DNA of 64,000 nucleotides, taken from assembly GCA_963978905.1 (NCBI GenBank), contig OZ022257.1, positions 8,020,509 to 8,084,508 on the forward strand, given 5' to 3'. Below are positions 47,111-57,256 of this stretch, piece after piece. How positions within the stretch are numbered: the first letter of the stretch is position 1; each line of letters starts with the position of its first letter. The DNA is from Trichostrongylus colubriformis (Eukaryota > Nematoda > Chromadorea > Rhabditida > Trichostrongylidae). The notes below the pieces were generated by a model. It did not search any database. It saw only the letters and a program-made list of their open reading frames with translations, and was not told the DNA's origin. The position numbers were made by a program, and so were the translations under genes.

Positions 47111-48829
47111 CTGAAACTAGCCATGATTCGAAGTTGTAGGATATTCGCTTTTAGGAGTTCAGTAATTCCTCCACAATTATTTTCTCATTTAATTATATTT
47201 TCAGTGCTCCGCCACTGGAACTACCTGCCAGTCTGACGCAACTACTCCTGGACCATTTCACATTTCATTACATGTTTTTGATATAGATCTAAATGAACTC
47301 AGCCTGACTTCACTTTCTTCAGAACGGGACCAAAATAATCGATGCGCATCCATCAGGATCATTCTTGCCCTCGTTCTCTGTTTTGAGCCCATATTGCTGA
47401 CACTGCGCAAAAGCCATTAGGTACCACGTCGTTTTAAGTGTCATGGAAATTACAAGCTAATCACATATGGCCGCAACGCAGGATCGCCGCAACGCGGGCA
47501 ACCAAGTGGTTCCCGCAGCCAGTCATGAGCTTCCCACATCGAGATTTGTAACTCCGCTAATCACTGCGTCAAAACGTAGCTAATCTTTGTCGAAATGCAA
47601 ACGGACTGGAATTGTTTACAAGGTACAACTGCGGCCTGATGTATCACGAAAACGTGAAGTTCTGAAAAGCTCTCCCCACCGTATTCATTGCTCACCTCAA
47701 ATATTACCTAATCTTAGGCCGCTTTCAAACTCTGCAATGCCGGCGACAGGAAGTAGCTGCGTGGTCCCTGCATCTCAGCCCTTTAACCCGAAGGATATAC
47801 CCTGTATCGGCAGCAGAGTTGCTGGTCTATCCACTTGTCTCTATTCGTGAACTAAGGATTATTCAGCTTAATTCCGCTACGAACGTCATCCAAAACTGCC
47901 TCAGCGATACTCCTAATACAGACTGGACGTCTTAACATCGCACCCCATCGATCGCGTGGATCTGGTCGGTATGAGGCCGCGGTCATACTTTGCGTTGTCT
48001 GCGGCAGGGCGTGGCCGCGTATCTTGCGTCTCCACACTGCCTCGCTGCCTGTGAGAGAGAGTGGCACGGGGGAGGTGCAGAGATGACGCAGGCAACGAGG
48101 CAGTGTGGAGACGCAAGATACGCGGCCACGCCCTGCCGCAGACAACGCAAAGTATGACCGCGGCCTGAGCAGGGTGATCCGTTCCGATTCTTACAACACT
48201 TGCAACCCCTTCGCCCTACCTCGAACCAGGTGTGCGTCAGGACTGTACTATAGGTCAGGCATGGGCCGCGCCTCTTGGCACGCGACTAATTCACAAAGGG
48301 ACCAGCAGGGCAATTGGCGCAACGACGCACTTTGCATGTACAGTGACCTAGTTGTACAGTCCTGCCCTCTTCGACTCCGTTACTCGTGCATTTTTGTGAG
48401 GCATCGATGTACTCACATCAACATCAAAAACTCATGGAAAAGGTAGGCATTTGAAATACGGGTACAAATCAATCAAACTAACCAAGAAGGAGCAAAAATT
48501 TTATTCGTTATCATATCCAGTAAAGTTGATCACATGATCTCTAATATCATTTATCAGTGAATTCATACACGGTGCAAGTAAAATTGTTGGAACGCTATCA
48601 GAACAGCAATACTATCAGTAATTCATTGGTGACAAGAAAGTATCATGATGATGAAACTATAGCTAGTTACCATGCACGCACACAACGATGGAGCGGGGAT
48701 ATTTCAGAGGCATCACCAAAACCGTACGACGGCAAGATAATGAAGAACTGAAACAGACAGTGTGTCATCACATTACATCAAGCAATACACCACTGTCACG
48801 TGTTTCAGACATAATACATCACGGTCGCT
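47111..48829. other. Intergenic region upstream of sqv-2
   Basis: The first few hundred bases upstream of the sqv-2 ATG (47111-47460) are AT-rich and may hold its promoter. A half family A element is at 47718-47775 (AGGCCGCTTTCAAACTCTGC, GCCGGCGACAGGAAGTAGC) and a full one at 47974-48166. No exon is supported. Confidence 0.45.
47974..48166. repeat. Foldback element, family A (near-perfect palindrome)
   Basis: The left arm AGGCCGCGGTCATACTTTGC, GTTGTCTGCGGCAGGGCGTG, GCCGCGTATCTTGCGTCTCC is matched base for base by the right arm ending GCAAAGTATGACCGCGGCCT. The loop is GCTGCCTGTGAGAGAGAGTG-like. The arms are about 80 bases with very few mismatches, so this is the youngest copy in the window. 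Confidence 0.92.
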
Positions 48830-49290
48830 TTAATTTCTAAACGCAATCTTTGAAGGATAAACTATGCGAAAACCATCATAACAATATTGAAGAGGTTTTG
48901 CGTATTCCATCAGCCCAAGAAAAAAGTTGTTAAAAGTGCCCTTTTCAGGAAACTTCTGAGCGGTGTCCTCCTCATTCACATCTAGGTCAGCAAAAATAAT
49001 AGAATTATCACGGAAAGCTTTTATTTGATCCTGACTATGAAACTTCATGACCTCTATCACCAGGTATCTGCAGACAAGCCTATCGTTTCATGCTCCTAGA
49101 ACTTCTCCGCTTACTATCTATAAGACATGATGAGTAGGACTAAATTGGCCTCCTTCCTTGTCTACCCATGTGCTGGGAACTTTGAATGGGTCGGCTATTT
49201 CCACATATAATAGTTTCTAATCGCTTCCCATTTGTAAGTATTCAATGAATTCAAAACATCACCAAATAGATAGGCCTCGTAAGCATCCAA
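48830..49290 (-). CDS. C-terminal exons of an unrecognised protein
   Basis: The last exon (about 49074-48830) starts after TTGTCTGCAG and encodes YLVIEVMKFHSQDQIKAF, FADLDVNEEDTAQKFPEK, NNFFLGLMEYAKPLQYCYD and IVYPSKIAFRN, then a stop. The exon before it, inside about 49290-49190, reads LDAYEAYLFGDVLNSLNTYK and WEAIRNYY. Joined at TATTATAT|GTGG, the phase fits. The composition is that of a folded, acidic-aromatic globular protein, with no low complexity. I do not recognise the family. The gene must start upstream of 49300, between here and UBE2J2, or be a remnant. A nearby frame (49240-49190, WVDKEGGQFSPTHH) is open but does not fit the phase. Confidence 0.5.
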
Positions 49291-49855
49291 ACTACAGAAC
49301 AAAGTAACTGACCGAAGCGATCACCAAATTTTCTTTTAGGGAAATCAAATCCGAAGTTACATGGGTGCTGGGCACTGAGAAAACCACCGTGACCCCCAAA
49401 TGGCACCTCCCATAACAGCTAGAAAGGTTGGCACTCTTTCTGTGAATTTGTTGCACAGCAAGTATTCAGCATTCAGAGATCAAGCTCAAAACAAAATAAA
49501 CTACAATTCTAGACAACCCCACGCCTGGAATAATGTGAGGTGGATTTTTTTGAGACTGACACGAGCAAAATTACTGAGACTAGGGCGGATAATGGAGGAA
49601 CACCAGCTATCACATATTCAACTGATATATCGAACTAATCAACAGTAGGTAGAAATAGGAACGAACGAATCCAACAACAACATACCGTCAAACGATTCAC
49701 CGGGTGGTCACACAGCTGACAACTTTTAGACAAAAAACCATGTAATGTGATACCTAGCCGTGAAGAGGAGCATACCTTTCGACGTGAAAATGAGAAAATC
49801 AAGAGGAAAGTTCAGAACAGTATTCGAATACACGTACACGAACGATTTAATAGAG

Positions 49856-52259
49856 CTACTTGTAATGTGTATCTTGCTCTTGTGCAGCATGAATCATATA
49901 TCTAACTGCAAACGCAAGCACCACGACGCCTGCAATCACAATTAGATTCGACACTAGCGACGAAAGGCCAGACGACGGCTCGGCAGCACTAAAATTGGTC
50001 CTGATATTGAAATTAATGAAAATGCTCCTGTAACTGATCAAAATTTCCATAAGCCACGGCCATAGAAATCATTAATCTAATATTTGTGAGCAACAGGAGC
50101 TACTAAAGAGGAGTCAAGGCATCAAACTCCATACCCACCATTGTATGTTTAGCCGCATTACGTTGCTGAAGCGCGTCAACATTCTCTTGTCGAAATGGTA
50201 ACTATCCCATCCCACCTGACCATTAGATACTTATCTTCGTGATGAAAACTGCCTCAAGAGAGGACACCTTCGTTCCTAGATTTTCGAATGACCAACCCCC
50301 CCCCCCCCCTCCCTCCCTCCCTCAACTCAACTGCGTTTCCGACAAAAACATTTTGCAATGGCACCGGATGTGTTGGGGGTGAATGAAATGTTTCACATAG
50401 CTCGAACCACAAAAAAACCGCTTTGCAGGAAAGAATACATGATAGTTTCAATCAGGAACTGAAAAGGGAACTGAAAATATAGTACTCTTGACTAGGGTTT
50501 CTACCACATCTGAATAGAATTGTTACATAACTGAGCTCAAAAGACGAAACTGACCTTCTTAATCGTTCCTCTTCTTCCCTCAGTGTTGCTTCTTCGGCAG
50601 TATTAGCTTCACTAAGACTCTTTCTTATTTCCTCGGCCACGTCAGGGAAAAGCTCACAAAACAATCGATCCTGCAGTACAAACAAGGGCAGTCCCATCAA
50701 TCGATAATAAAAATATAATCACCAAGGACAGTGTTCACGATTCGACTCCTAATGCAATTGGTTGAAGAAAGAAACAAAGCACAACAGTGCTCACAGAAAT
50801 CTTTCCCGAAAAGAAGCGTTACAAGCCAACTAGGCAACCACTGAAGTTCGTTCACCCGTTCCTTTTCCAGTCACACAGATTTTAGAGCCTACGATATTGA
50901 AGCCAACATCTTTTCTCTATGATCTAACAGATTTCACGGCCTAAGATATTGAGGCCAACATCTTTCTCTTTGAGACACGTCAGACTTGATGCTCAAGTAC
51001 TCATGGAAAAGTGATCTTTTAGAAAATTGTACATGCCTCATTGCAAATGGTCTCACCTTCAAATTGAAAGCCTTGCTGCGCCGTGCGAGGATTTTCTTTT
51101 CTGCATCAGATGATGTTATGCTACCTAAAGTGGGTGCCGTGTCGTTCATAAAGGATAACAGACCAGTAATAATCGTTGACACCTGCAATATCGAAATACG
51201 TAAAGGTAGCAAATTTCGAATGGAAAATGCGAAAAGTAATACCGTCCACGCAGGATTCCACGTATCCGGATGGAAATCAGAAATAGATAAGCACAGCCTG
51301 GTGTTCACTTGAAATCGACCACTTGGCGTTATCATATAAATTGATGGTGGCTTGAAGGGAAAGTCGCTTGGGAAGACTAATTTACCGTGATAAACACCTC
51401 CTAAAAATTAACAATTCACAGAAGAAAATCAAAGCTGGTATCGCGATGGAGGGGCATCCCTTAATGGCATTATTTTTACCTAAGCAAAAAGGGCTATAGT
51501 CCTTTTTTCGGTAGTTGTAAGCGATCTTCGTAAAGAGTCGACGGACGATAGACGCGAGCAGTCACCGACTGGAGACCGCGAGATGTCAAGAGGCCGATGG
51601 GCACACCTCCGGTACGCTGGGCAGATTCTATACGACAAACCGAGACTGTTCTACCGTTTCAGACGCGACTCCAAACCGTGGTCAACTGCAGCGAGGGACC
51701 GCGATCTGTAGCGGAAGATGGGCTCCGCGCCGACAGGCCGATAGGAGCATCCAAGTATCCAAGTAAGTAAGTAAGTGAGCATAAAGGAACCCCTTATTTC
51801 CTTCATTGAGGCTTAGGTAAAAGTATACGCCTGAATGTGCAGAATGAGCCCTCAAGGATCTTTCAGGATGCTTAGACAAGCAACTTTTTATAAGATGCCA
51901 CTCCCCCCACTCATTGCTACAGCAGCGAAACTGAATGAAATTTAACGCGTAAAAGGATTGGAAGTTCATCATACTCTCTTCCGATGACTTCGTTCCCTTC
52001 AGAGGAAAACATGGATAATAAGGAGAGCTTTTGAGGCAATTTTTAGAGCTCTATAGCCAAATCTGTAACATAGCACATAAGAGACCAATCAAACATCCTT
52101 ACCATCATATGGAGTATTAGGAGCACCATATATTATGTAATGCCATTCGAGGATATTTTCATGTAATGGTGCTGCCCGCACGTATGGCACCGGCTCCTTA
52201 AGCAACCTTGCATAGTCCTTCTTTAATCGAGCTGTAGCGGTAACCGATGCCACAACCAT
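49856..52259 (-). CDS. UBE2J2: UBE2J2, tail-anchored ER ubiquitin-conjugating enzyme
   Basis: Five exons, 52259-52103, 51400-51243, 51182-51057, 50670-50555 and 50000-49856, agree in phase and give 233 residues. The UBC fold is complete: TARLKKDYARLLKEPVPYVR, ENILEWHYIIYGAPNTPYDG, GVYHGKLVFPSDFPFKPPSI, the active-site cysteine in NTRLCLSISDFHPDTWNPAW, then STIITGLLSFM and PTLGSIT. As in UBE2J proteins, TPSGR replaces the usual HPN motif. A charged linker follows, and the C-terminal segment LVSNLIVIAGVVVLAFAVRY anchors it in the ER membrane by its tail. It works with ER ubiquitin ligases in ER-associated degradation. The last exon is 48 codons, ending HAAQEQDTHYK. C. elegans has two related genes (ubc-15, ubc-26), and I cannot say which this matches. 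Confidence 0.95.
51500..51780 (+). mobile_element. 3' tail of an RTE-like retrotransposon
   Basis: The + strand reads KRPMGTPPVRWADSIRQT in one frame and, after a frameshift, WSTAARDRDL and RKMGSAPTGR in another. This R-P-x-G-x-P-x-x-R-W and A-R-D-R pattern is the conserved C-terminal end of RTE/BovB-type reverse transcriptases. It finishes in a short tandem repeat (AAGTAAGTAAGTAAGT), as RTE copies do. A stop and a frameshift make it dead. It lies immediately downstream of (at higher coordinates than) UBE2J2 exon 51400-51243, within intron 1. Confidence 0.75.
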
Positions 52260-53741
52260 TACTGTATCTACAACAACATAATCTAAATAAACACTAGAAA
52301 AAAATTGACTGATACGACGGGATATACTGTCACCACAACAGAAAATGCGCGCAGCACTCTTTGAAGCGGATATTCTGTCGTAGTGACACACATCCTCCTA
52401 TACAAGCTACACACGGCCGCTATTCAGAAAACGTATGTATCAATAAAAACCACTAATTAGGCATGGGCAAAATCCACAGAGCTATCTTAACAGAGGAAAG
52501 GTGTTTTGCTCAACCTCACAGCCTCTACATAGATGAGGCGTCAAGCATGGTAAAACGACAATGTCATCAAAACCGCAATTTGACACCCTCACTCCATACT
52601 GAAACAGGACTACCTAGGGTTTTTAACGCGGCTTCCAGTTGAACGAATCAAAATGAACAGAACGCTATACAGAAAAAATAAAGTATACAAGGGTGTTCAC
52701 TTCAACCATTAAACCACTACCAAGACGTTAACAAAATCTTTTTATTACTATTACAGACTTCTTATGGAGCGGCAGAAAGTAGCTGTTTGAAAATAGTGTG
52801 TATCGAAAACCAGTATACAAACTCATAGAACTGCCTTCAATTCTCGAAGCGCCCAGCAAAACTGCAAAATGCGTATATCAATCGCGACAGCACCGAAACA
52901 ATGTGCATCCCAGATTCAAGCTTACGGGCGGATCGTATGAAAGAAAGCAGTTATTTAGCAAGAAATTTGCCTTAGGCAAATGACCACTAACCACGGTAGT
53001 AGAGTTAAACTGAACTTGACCGGAAATTCAACACAAATGATAAGCAGATCTGATACGAGTGATATAGCATCCAACGCCAAGCCACTACAATGAATTGTAA
53101 AGTATGTCGGATACACATAAAATATCTTGAGACGGATCCAATCGATAACAGTCAAACTACACAAGTAATGCATATGTACACAACAAATAGTCTAATAACA
53201 TCATGCTGCAAATATTTGCGAGCCTAAAGGCGATTGAAAGTTCATCAAGGAAAGCCAGGCCACTTCAATCTCTAGCGAGCAAAAATACCAGTAACATAAA
53301 AAATTTCCATGAACTAAAAAAAATCATTACGCTACTCTGAGTAGTATCGAAACGTACGTCAAGACTCCCTCCCTGGGAGCGAGAAAAAATTGCAACCAAA
53401 AAGGAATAAAATATTCTGTACAAAAGCGAAATTCATATGGTATGGAACAAATGATTTTCCAAACAACAACTATAGAGAAAAGTGGCAATAAATGGACTGT
53501 TCCATATGTGCTGGATATGATGACTGGATCGAAAAGAAAGCAGCCGCAATCCCGAGCCCATCGAAAAATCTTATCAAAATTGCACTACCTTCCGTAATAC
53601 TGCACAAGGCTTCTACAATACGTCGAACAACAACGAAAAATGGGGTATACACTAGGCAAACTCATTACGTCACAATATGATACCAGAATAGCACTTTTCG
53701 ACAAGCTCGAAAGCATCACGTGAACAGATTTTCTTTTGATC
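52260..53741. other. Gap between UBE2J2 and the small upstream gene
   Basis: AT-rich sequence with several short open frames on both strands and no recognisable similarity. It contains the presumed promoter of UBE2J2 near 52260-52450. I see no exon, no inverted repeat of note and no RNA gene. Confidence 0.4.
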
Positions 53742-54130
53742 CTAGTCATCATCTGACAGCTCAATGATTTCATATTGCGCTTGAGGAGGTAGAGAAGAGG
53801 GAGGTCTGACCTTAATGCAGGTGTCAGCAGGACGTTTCTGAGCTCGCCTTGGGTGAGTAGGCTGACTTAAGTTGGAATCACTGCAGGATGAAGACGCCGA
53901 TGAATCACTCGCTGTGACGTTATCTTGATCACTCATCACGAACGGGAATACTTTCGTAAAATCTGCACACTGAAAATGTTTCAACATCAGAAATCTTATG
54001 GAAATAAAAATCGAAATGCAAAGAAGTGCAATTATACCGCAAGATTCCACGCCCTGCTTTCCGCAGCATATTTACGCCGTATCGGAAAAGGTTCATTGAC
54101 ACATCCAGCTGCTGGGGTCTCCTCATTCAT
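53742..54130 (-). CDS. Small two-exon protein of unknown function
   Basis: Exons 54130-54038 and 53969-53742 join in phase 0, with a good donor (GTATAA) and acceptor (TGTTCAG), to give 106 residues. It starts MNEETPAAGCVNEPFPIRRK and YAAESRAWNLA, then CADFTKVFPFVM. Next is a serine-rich acidic stretch (DSSASSSCSDSNLSQPT), a basic patch (HPRRAQKRPAD), and the end YEIIELSDDD. The tail IIELSDDD resembles a SUMO-interacting motif (hydrophobic core followed by serine and acidic residues), suggesting a nuclear adaptor, but this is inference. It sits between UBE2J2 and the truncated E2 copy on the same strand. No family recognised. Confidence 0.6.
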
Positions 54131-54282
54131 GAAGCTATGAAGTCCAACCTGGAAGTAATTTTCTGCACCAATTTGATGTAAACGCCCTTTTTTTCGCGTC
54201 AGGCAGTTAAACCATAATGCTGAAGTTACCTTATCGTATCGTAAGATCAGTAGTATCGTAAAATCGCAGATGTCTCAGAACT

Positions 54283-54418
54283 CCGTCACACTCTGTGATT
54301 TTGCGACGTCGCACTAGCGCACGCGATACTACGACCTTGAGATTGTGCAAAGTCGCAACTTCGCTAGCGGAGCCGCGACACCGAAAAATCGCAAAATCAC
54401 AAAAACTGACGACGGCCT
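54283..54418. repeat. Foldback element, family B
   Basis: CTCCGTCACACTCTGTGATT and TTGCGACGTCGCACTAGCGC are mirrored by CGCAAAATCACAAAAACTGA and CGACGGCCTAAG. The spacing matches the copies at 11167 and 24348. Confidence 0.7.
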
Positions 54419-55035
54419 AAGACTGCGGTGCAGGCTAATGCTATGCTCTCTCACTTAGTTGCGCTATTTACTCAGGTTCTTTACCTCCTTTTTCCGGCAA
54501 AAACGACACCTGACCAATCAGTGCCGTTTGTTAAGCTGAATTAACACGTTGACGACCGTTTGAAACGATGTCCTGTCGCAGTTACTTCTACGGTTTTTTC
54601 AAACTACTAATCCTTGCATTTACATTGTTAGTAGAAACGTAATTACAGGAACCAGCTTTTAGTTGTTGAGTTGGATTTGAGTATATGAGCGTATAGCTGG
54701 TGCGCGCAGATTCAGGCTTAGGCTTGAGTTTGTAATCATTTACTTCGATGTTGTCTTACTAAACAGCTATCGTAACTCCGAAAATATCCCATTGAGGTAG
54801 TACAATTTGCAATGGCCGTCGGTTGTTGACTGCACCGTTTACGCTCGTCCGACGCCAGGAACAGCGCGCTCTCTTGCGCATGAAAATACGATACGAAGAG
54901 AGCGTGCGGATCCAGGCGCCAGACAAGCGTGAACAGCGCGGTCGTCAGAGTGTTGGGCCGTTTTTATACCTTGCAGCACCGGCGACGGCGACAAAATTAT
55001 GTGCCTTCAGCCGACTCTGGCGCTCTTCTCAACTG

Positions 55036-55165
55036 CATCATACTTCAGTATGATGATCGTGGCGAGAGCACTCGCAAATCGGTGGTGATAGCGTGAACGA
55101 GTCCTGCCACAGTCTGGCCACAGCTTTGCAAGAACTTTCGCCACGATCATCATACTGGAGTAAGG
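55036..55165. repeat. Inverted repeat CATACTTCAGTATGATGATCG
   Basis: ACTTCAGTATGATGATCGTG followed by GCGA at 55042-55065 is repeated inverted at about 55138-55163. The left copy itself contains CATACTTCAGTATG, a short palindrome. It lies in the gap after the last exon of the truncated E2 gene. Confidence 0.65.
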
Positions 55166-55278
55166 TCGAGAGTTATAAACTTAGCGCTTCGCCGGAAAGC
55201 ACGGTCTTGCTCGCGTCGATTGCCGCCGTCGACGCCGGTGCCGCAAGATATGCAAGCGGTTTGAACATCTCAACTAAC

Positions 55279-55785
55279 TAGAATTGCTGAAACAGTCCAT
55301 CCTGGATTCCATGTCTCGGGATGGTAGTCAGAAATCGATAGGCACAGCCTTGTATTTGTATGAAACCTTAAGCAAACCATCAACAGAGCACCATAGAAGA
55401 AGTCGTGCTAAGAGAAAGCATAAAAGTGCACAAACCCGACGAACCTTCCATTAGGAGTAAGCATACATATAGCTGGCGGCTTCCACGGGAAATCTGGCTG
55501 GAACAGTATCTTTCCATAATAATAGCCACCTGCGAAATTCTACGCTTTGATTCAACCCATTTGACGGAATACTTTGAACGACTGTTTACCTTCATAAGGA
55601 GTGTCAGCTGATCCTTTGATCACATAATGCCATATCAGAATATTGGCATCATCAGGAACAGCCACTATTCCATCGATAGGCTCACGAGTGAGGTGTTCGA
55701 AGTCGCGTTGAAGACGTCGTATAGCGGAAGGATTTGGCTGGCCAGAAGGCTTTGGGAAGGGTTCACCACCATAGAGTGGATACAT
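55279..55785 (-). pseudogene. Second UBE2J-type E2, C-terminal half missing
   Basis: Three exons (55785-55590, 55529-55445 and 55366-55279) join in phase and read MYPLYGGEPFPKP, IRRLQRDFEHLTREPIDGIV, NILIWHYVIKGSADTPYEGG, YYYGKILFQPDFPWKPPAIC, MLTPNGRFHTNTRLCLSISD, YHPETWNPGWTVSAIL, then a good donor (GTTAGT). The cysteine in TRLCLSI is the active site, so the catalytic half is intact and under no visible damage. No following exon can be found in the next 1.1 kb before the unrelated small gene. UBE2J proteins need the remaining UBC helices and a tail anchor. Either the 3' exons are diverged beyond recognition, or this is a partial tandem duplicate of a UBE2J gene. It differs enough from 49856-52259 to be an old copy. 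Confidence 0.7.
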
Positions 55786-57256
55786 TGCCTACAAGGTTAA
55801 TGGAACCTTAAATTACTATAATGACAGTGATGCGAATTAATTACATGCGACCAAGTGAAGAGAGCTATAGATAGTGCTCTCAAGTAAATGAAACGAAAGA
55901 GGAAAAACGAGCAACGAACAGAGTAGTCATGAAAAGTAAATGAAAGTAGGTTCAACTTAAAATAAAGGACACTTTCTGCACAAGACATTTATTACATCGC
56001 CAGATTCGACAGCAAAAACCCCTATTTCTCACAGTACAGTGAATATTAGTGGTTCCTCATGCATATTTCCAGACTAAATTCTACCCAAAAAGTAAATCAC
56101 AAATAGTTTTCGAGACCAGAAAAACCATTCCTGGAAAGTACTGTTCATGGATAGCAATTTAAATACTACATTGTCAAACGATATGTCCATGAGCCTCGTG
56201 AGCCTGTTCAGCGTTCTGAGGTATCGCTTTCTAGAAAATGAGTTGATCGGCAGAGCAACACTTGCGCACTCTCACTCGCAGAAAAATGCGGAGCATCCGC
56301 AACAATTATGCTATTCATTTATGAGGGCGAATATTCAGCAAAGTATCATTTGCTTGTTCTTTGATTACTCATGTAAAATCACCATAGGCTCTCATCCTTG
56401 ACGCTACACCATGTCAAAGATTACTAGCGGGCACTGAATTTGGTGCTTTCGATATGCTCGCAACCTCCTCATAGACACACGAAAACGGCGGGGAACAGAG
56501 CAAAAAAGGCTCGTAATTACCTACCAACTAGTTTTTGGCTATCAACATGGGACTGTGAGCTATTTGCAGCTTCACATATAGATGCCAGAACACTTGAAAA
56601 TTTACTCAATCTTCTTCCTGAAACTTCTGAAGCTGACAGGGTGCCACTAACTTCGAACGGATTCCACAACGGCAGCAATTCAGCATTAACTAACAGATTA
56701 TGACGAACAAACTATGAATTCGAACTTGTGGTGTGTTAGCAGTCATAAGTTAAACAATTCGAGAAATTAGTAAACTTTTGACAGCCATGTGGAAAGTACG
56801 TGGGGTATGCAGTTACGTGAGTATGATTACCTTTCCTGATGTTCCCAAAGGCCAACAAATTTCGGTTGTCTTACTATGTTTGAACCACTTCAGCCAAAAT
56901 GAATAAATCAAATCATCACAACAGAAAGCAAAATTACACTACAGAGTGTGACATCACAAATATTAAATACGCAAAACAGTAATTTAAGGATACAATGAAT
57001 CCCTCCTGGAATGGCAGAATTATTGCAGCTTGCCTTATAAATTTCTGAAATACATCAATAAGATCATGCAGACCATCGCAATGAAGTGAGTGAAAGCAGC
57101 CAAAATATATAAAGCATGAACATGGCTTACAATAAGTCACTTGAGGCGCTATTTTTGGAGCCAGACTGCGCAGGTGGAGCCCTTCGTACCTGAAACCATG
57201 GTATTCTCAGATGTTTCTGCATATATACACTTCATCAATTTTTTAGACTAAGGAAT
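55786..57256. other. Gap between the E2 copy and NECAP, with a possible extra exon
   Basis: The minus-strand piece 56692-56533, after a CTGTTAG acceptor, is open and reads NAELLPLWNPFEVSGTLSAS and VSGRRLSKFSSVLASICEAA. WNPF fits the WxxF adaptor-binding motif found near the C-terminus of NECAP, so it could be an alternative last exon of that gene. The rest is AT-rich with nothing supported. Confidence 0.35.

Larger units (their letters stand above)
54131..55278. other. Gap with foldback elements where the E2 copy should continue
   Basis: Searching the minus strand for the rest of the UBC domain (a TGLLSFM-type exon) and the membrane anchor found nothing. A family B element is at 54283-54418. 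Near 55030-55165, TCAGTATGATGATCGTGGCG and CGCCACGATCATCATACTGG form another inverted repeat. Confidence 0.5.

Noticed and set aside
56533..56703. + strand frame with LENLLNLLPETSEAD, resembling a formin FH2 helix
   Set aside because: Only one helix resembles the family, there are no partner exons on the + strand, and the opposite strand is also open and fits NECAP better.
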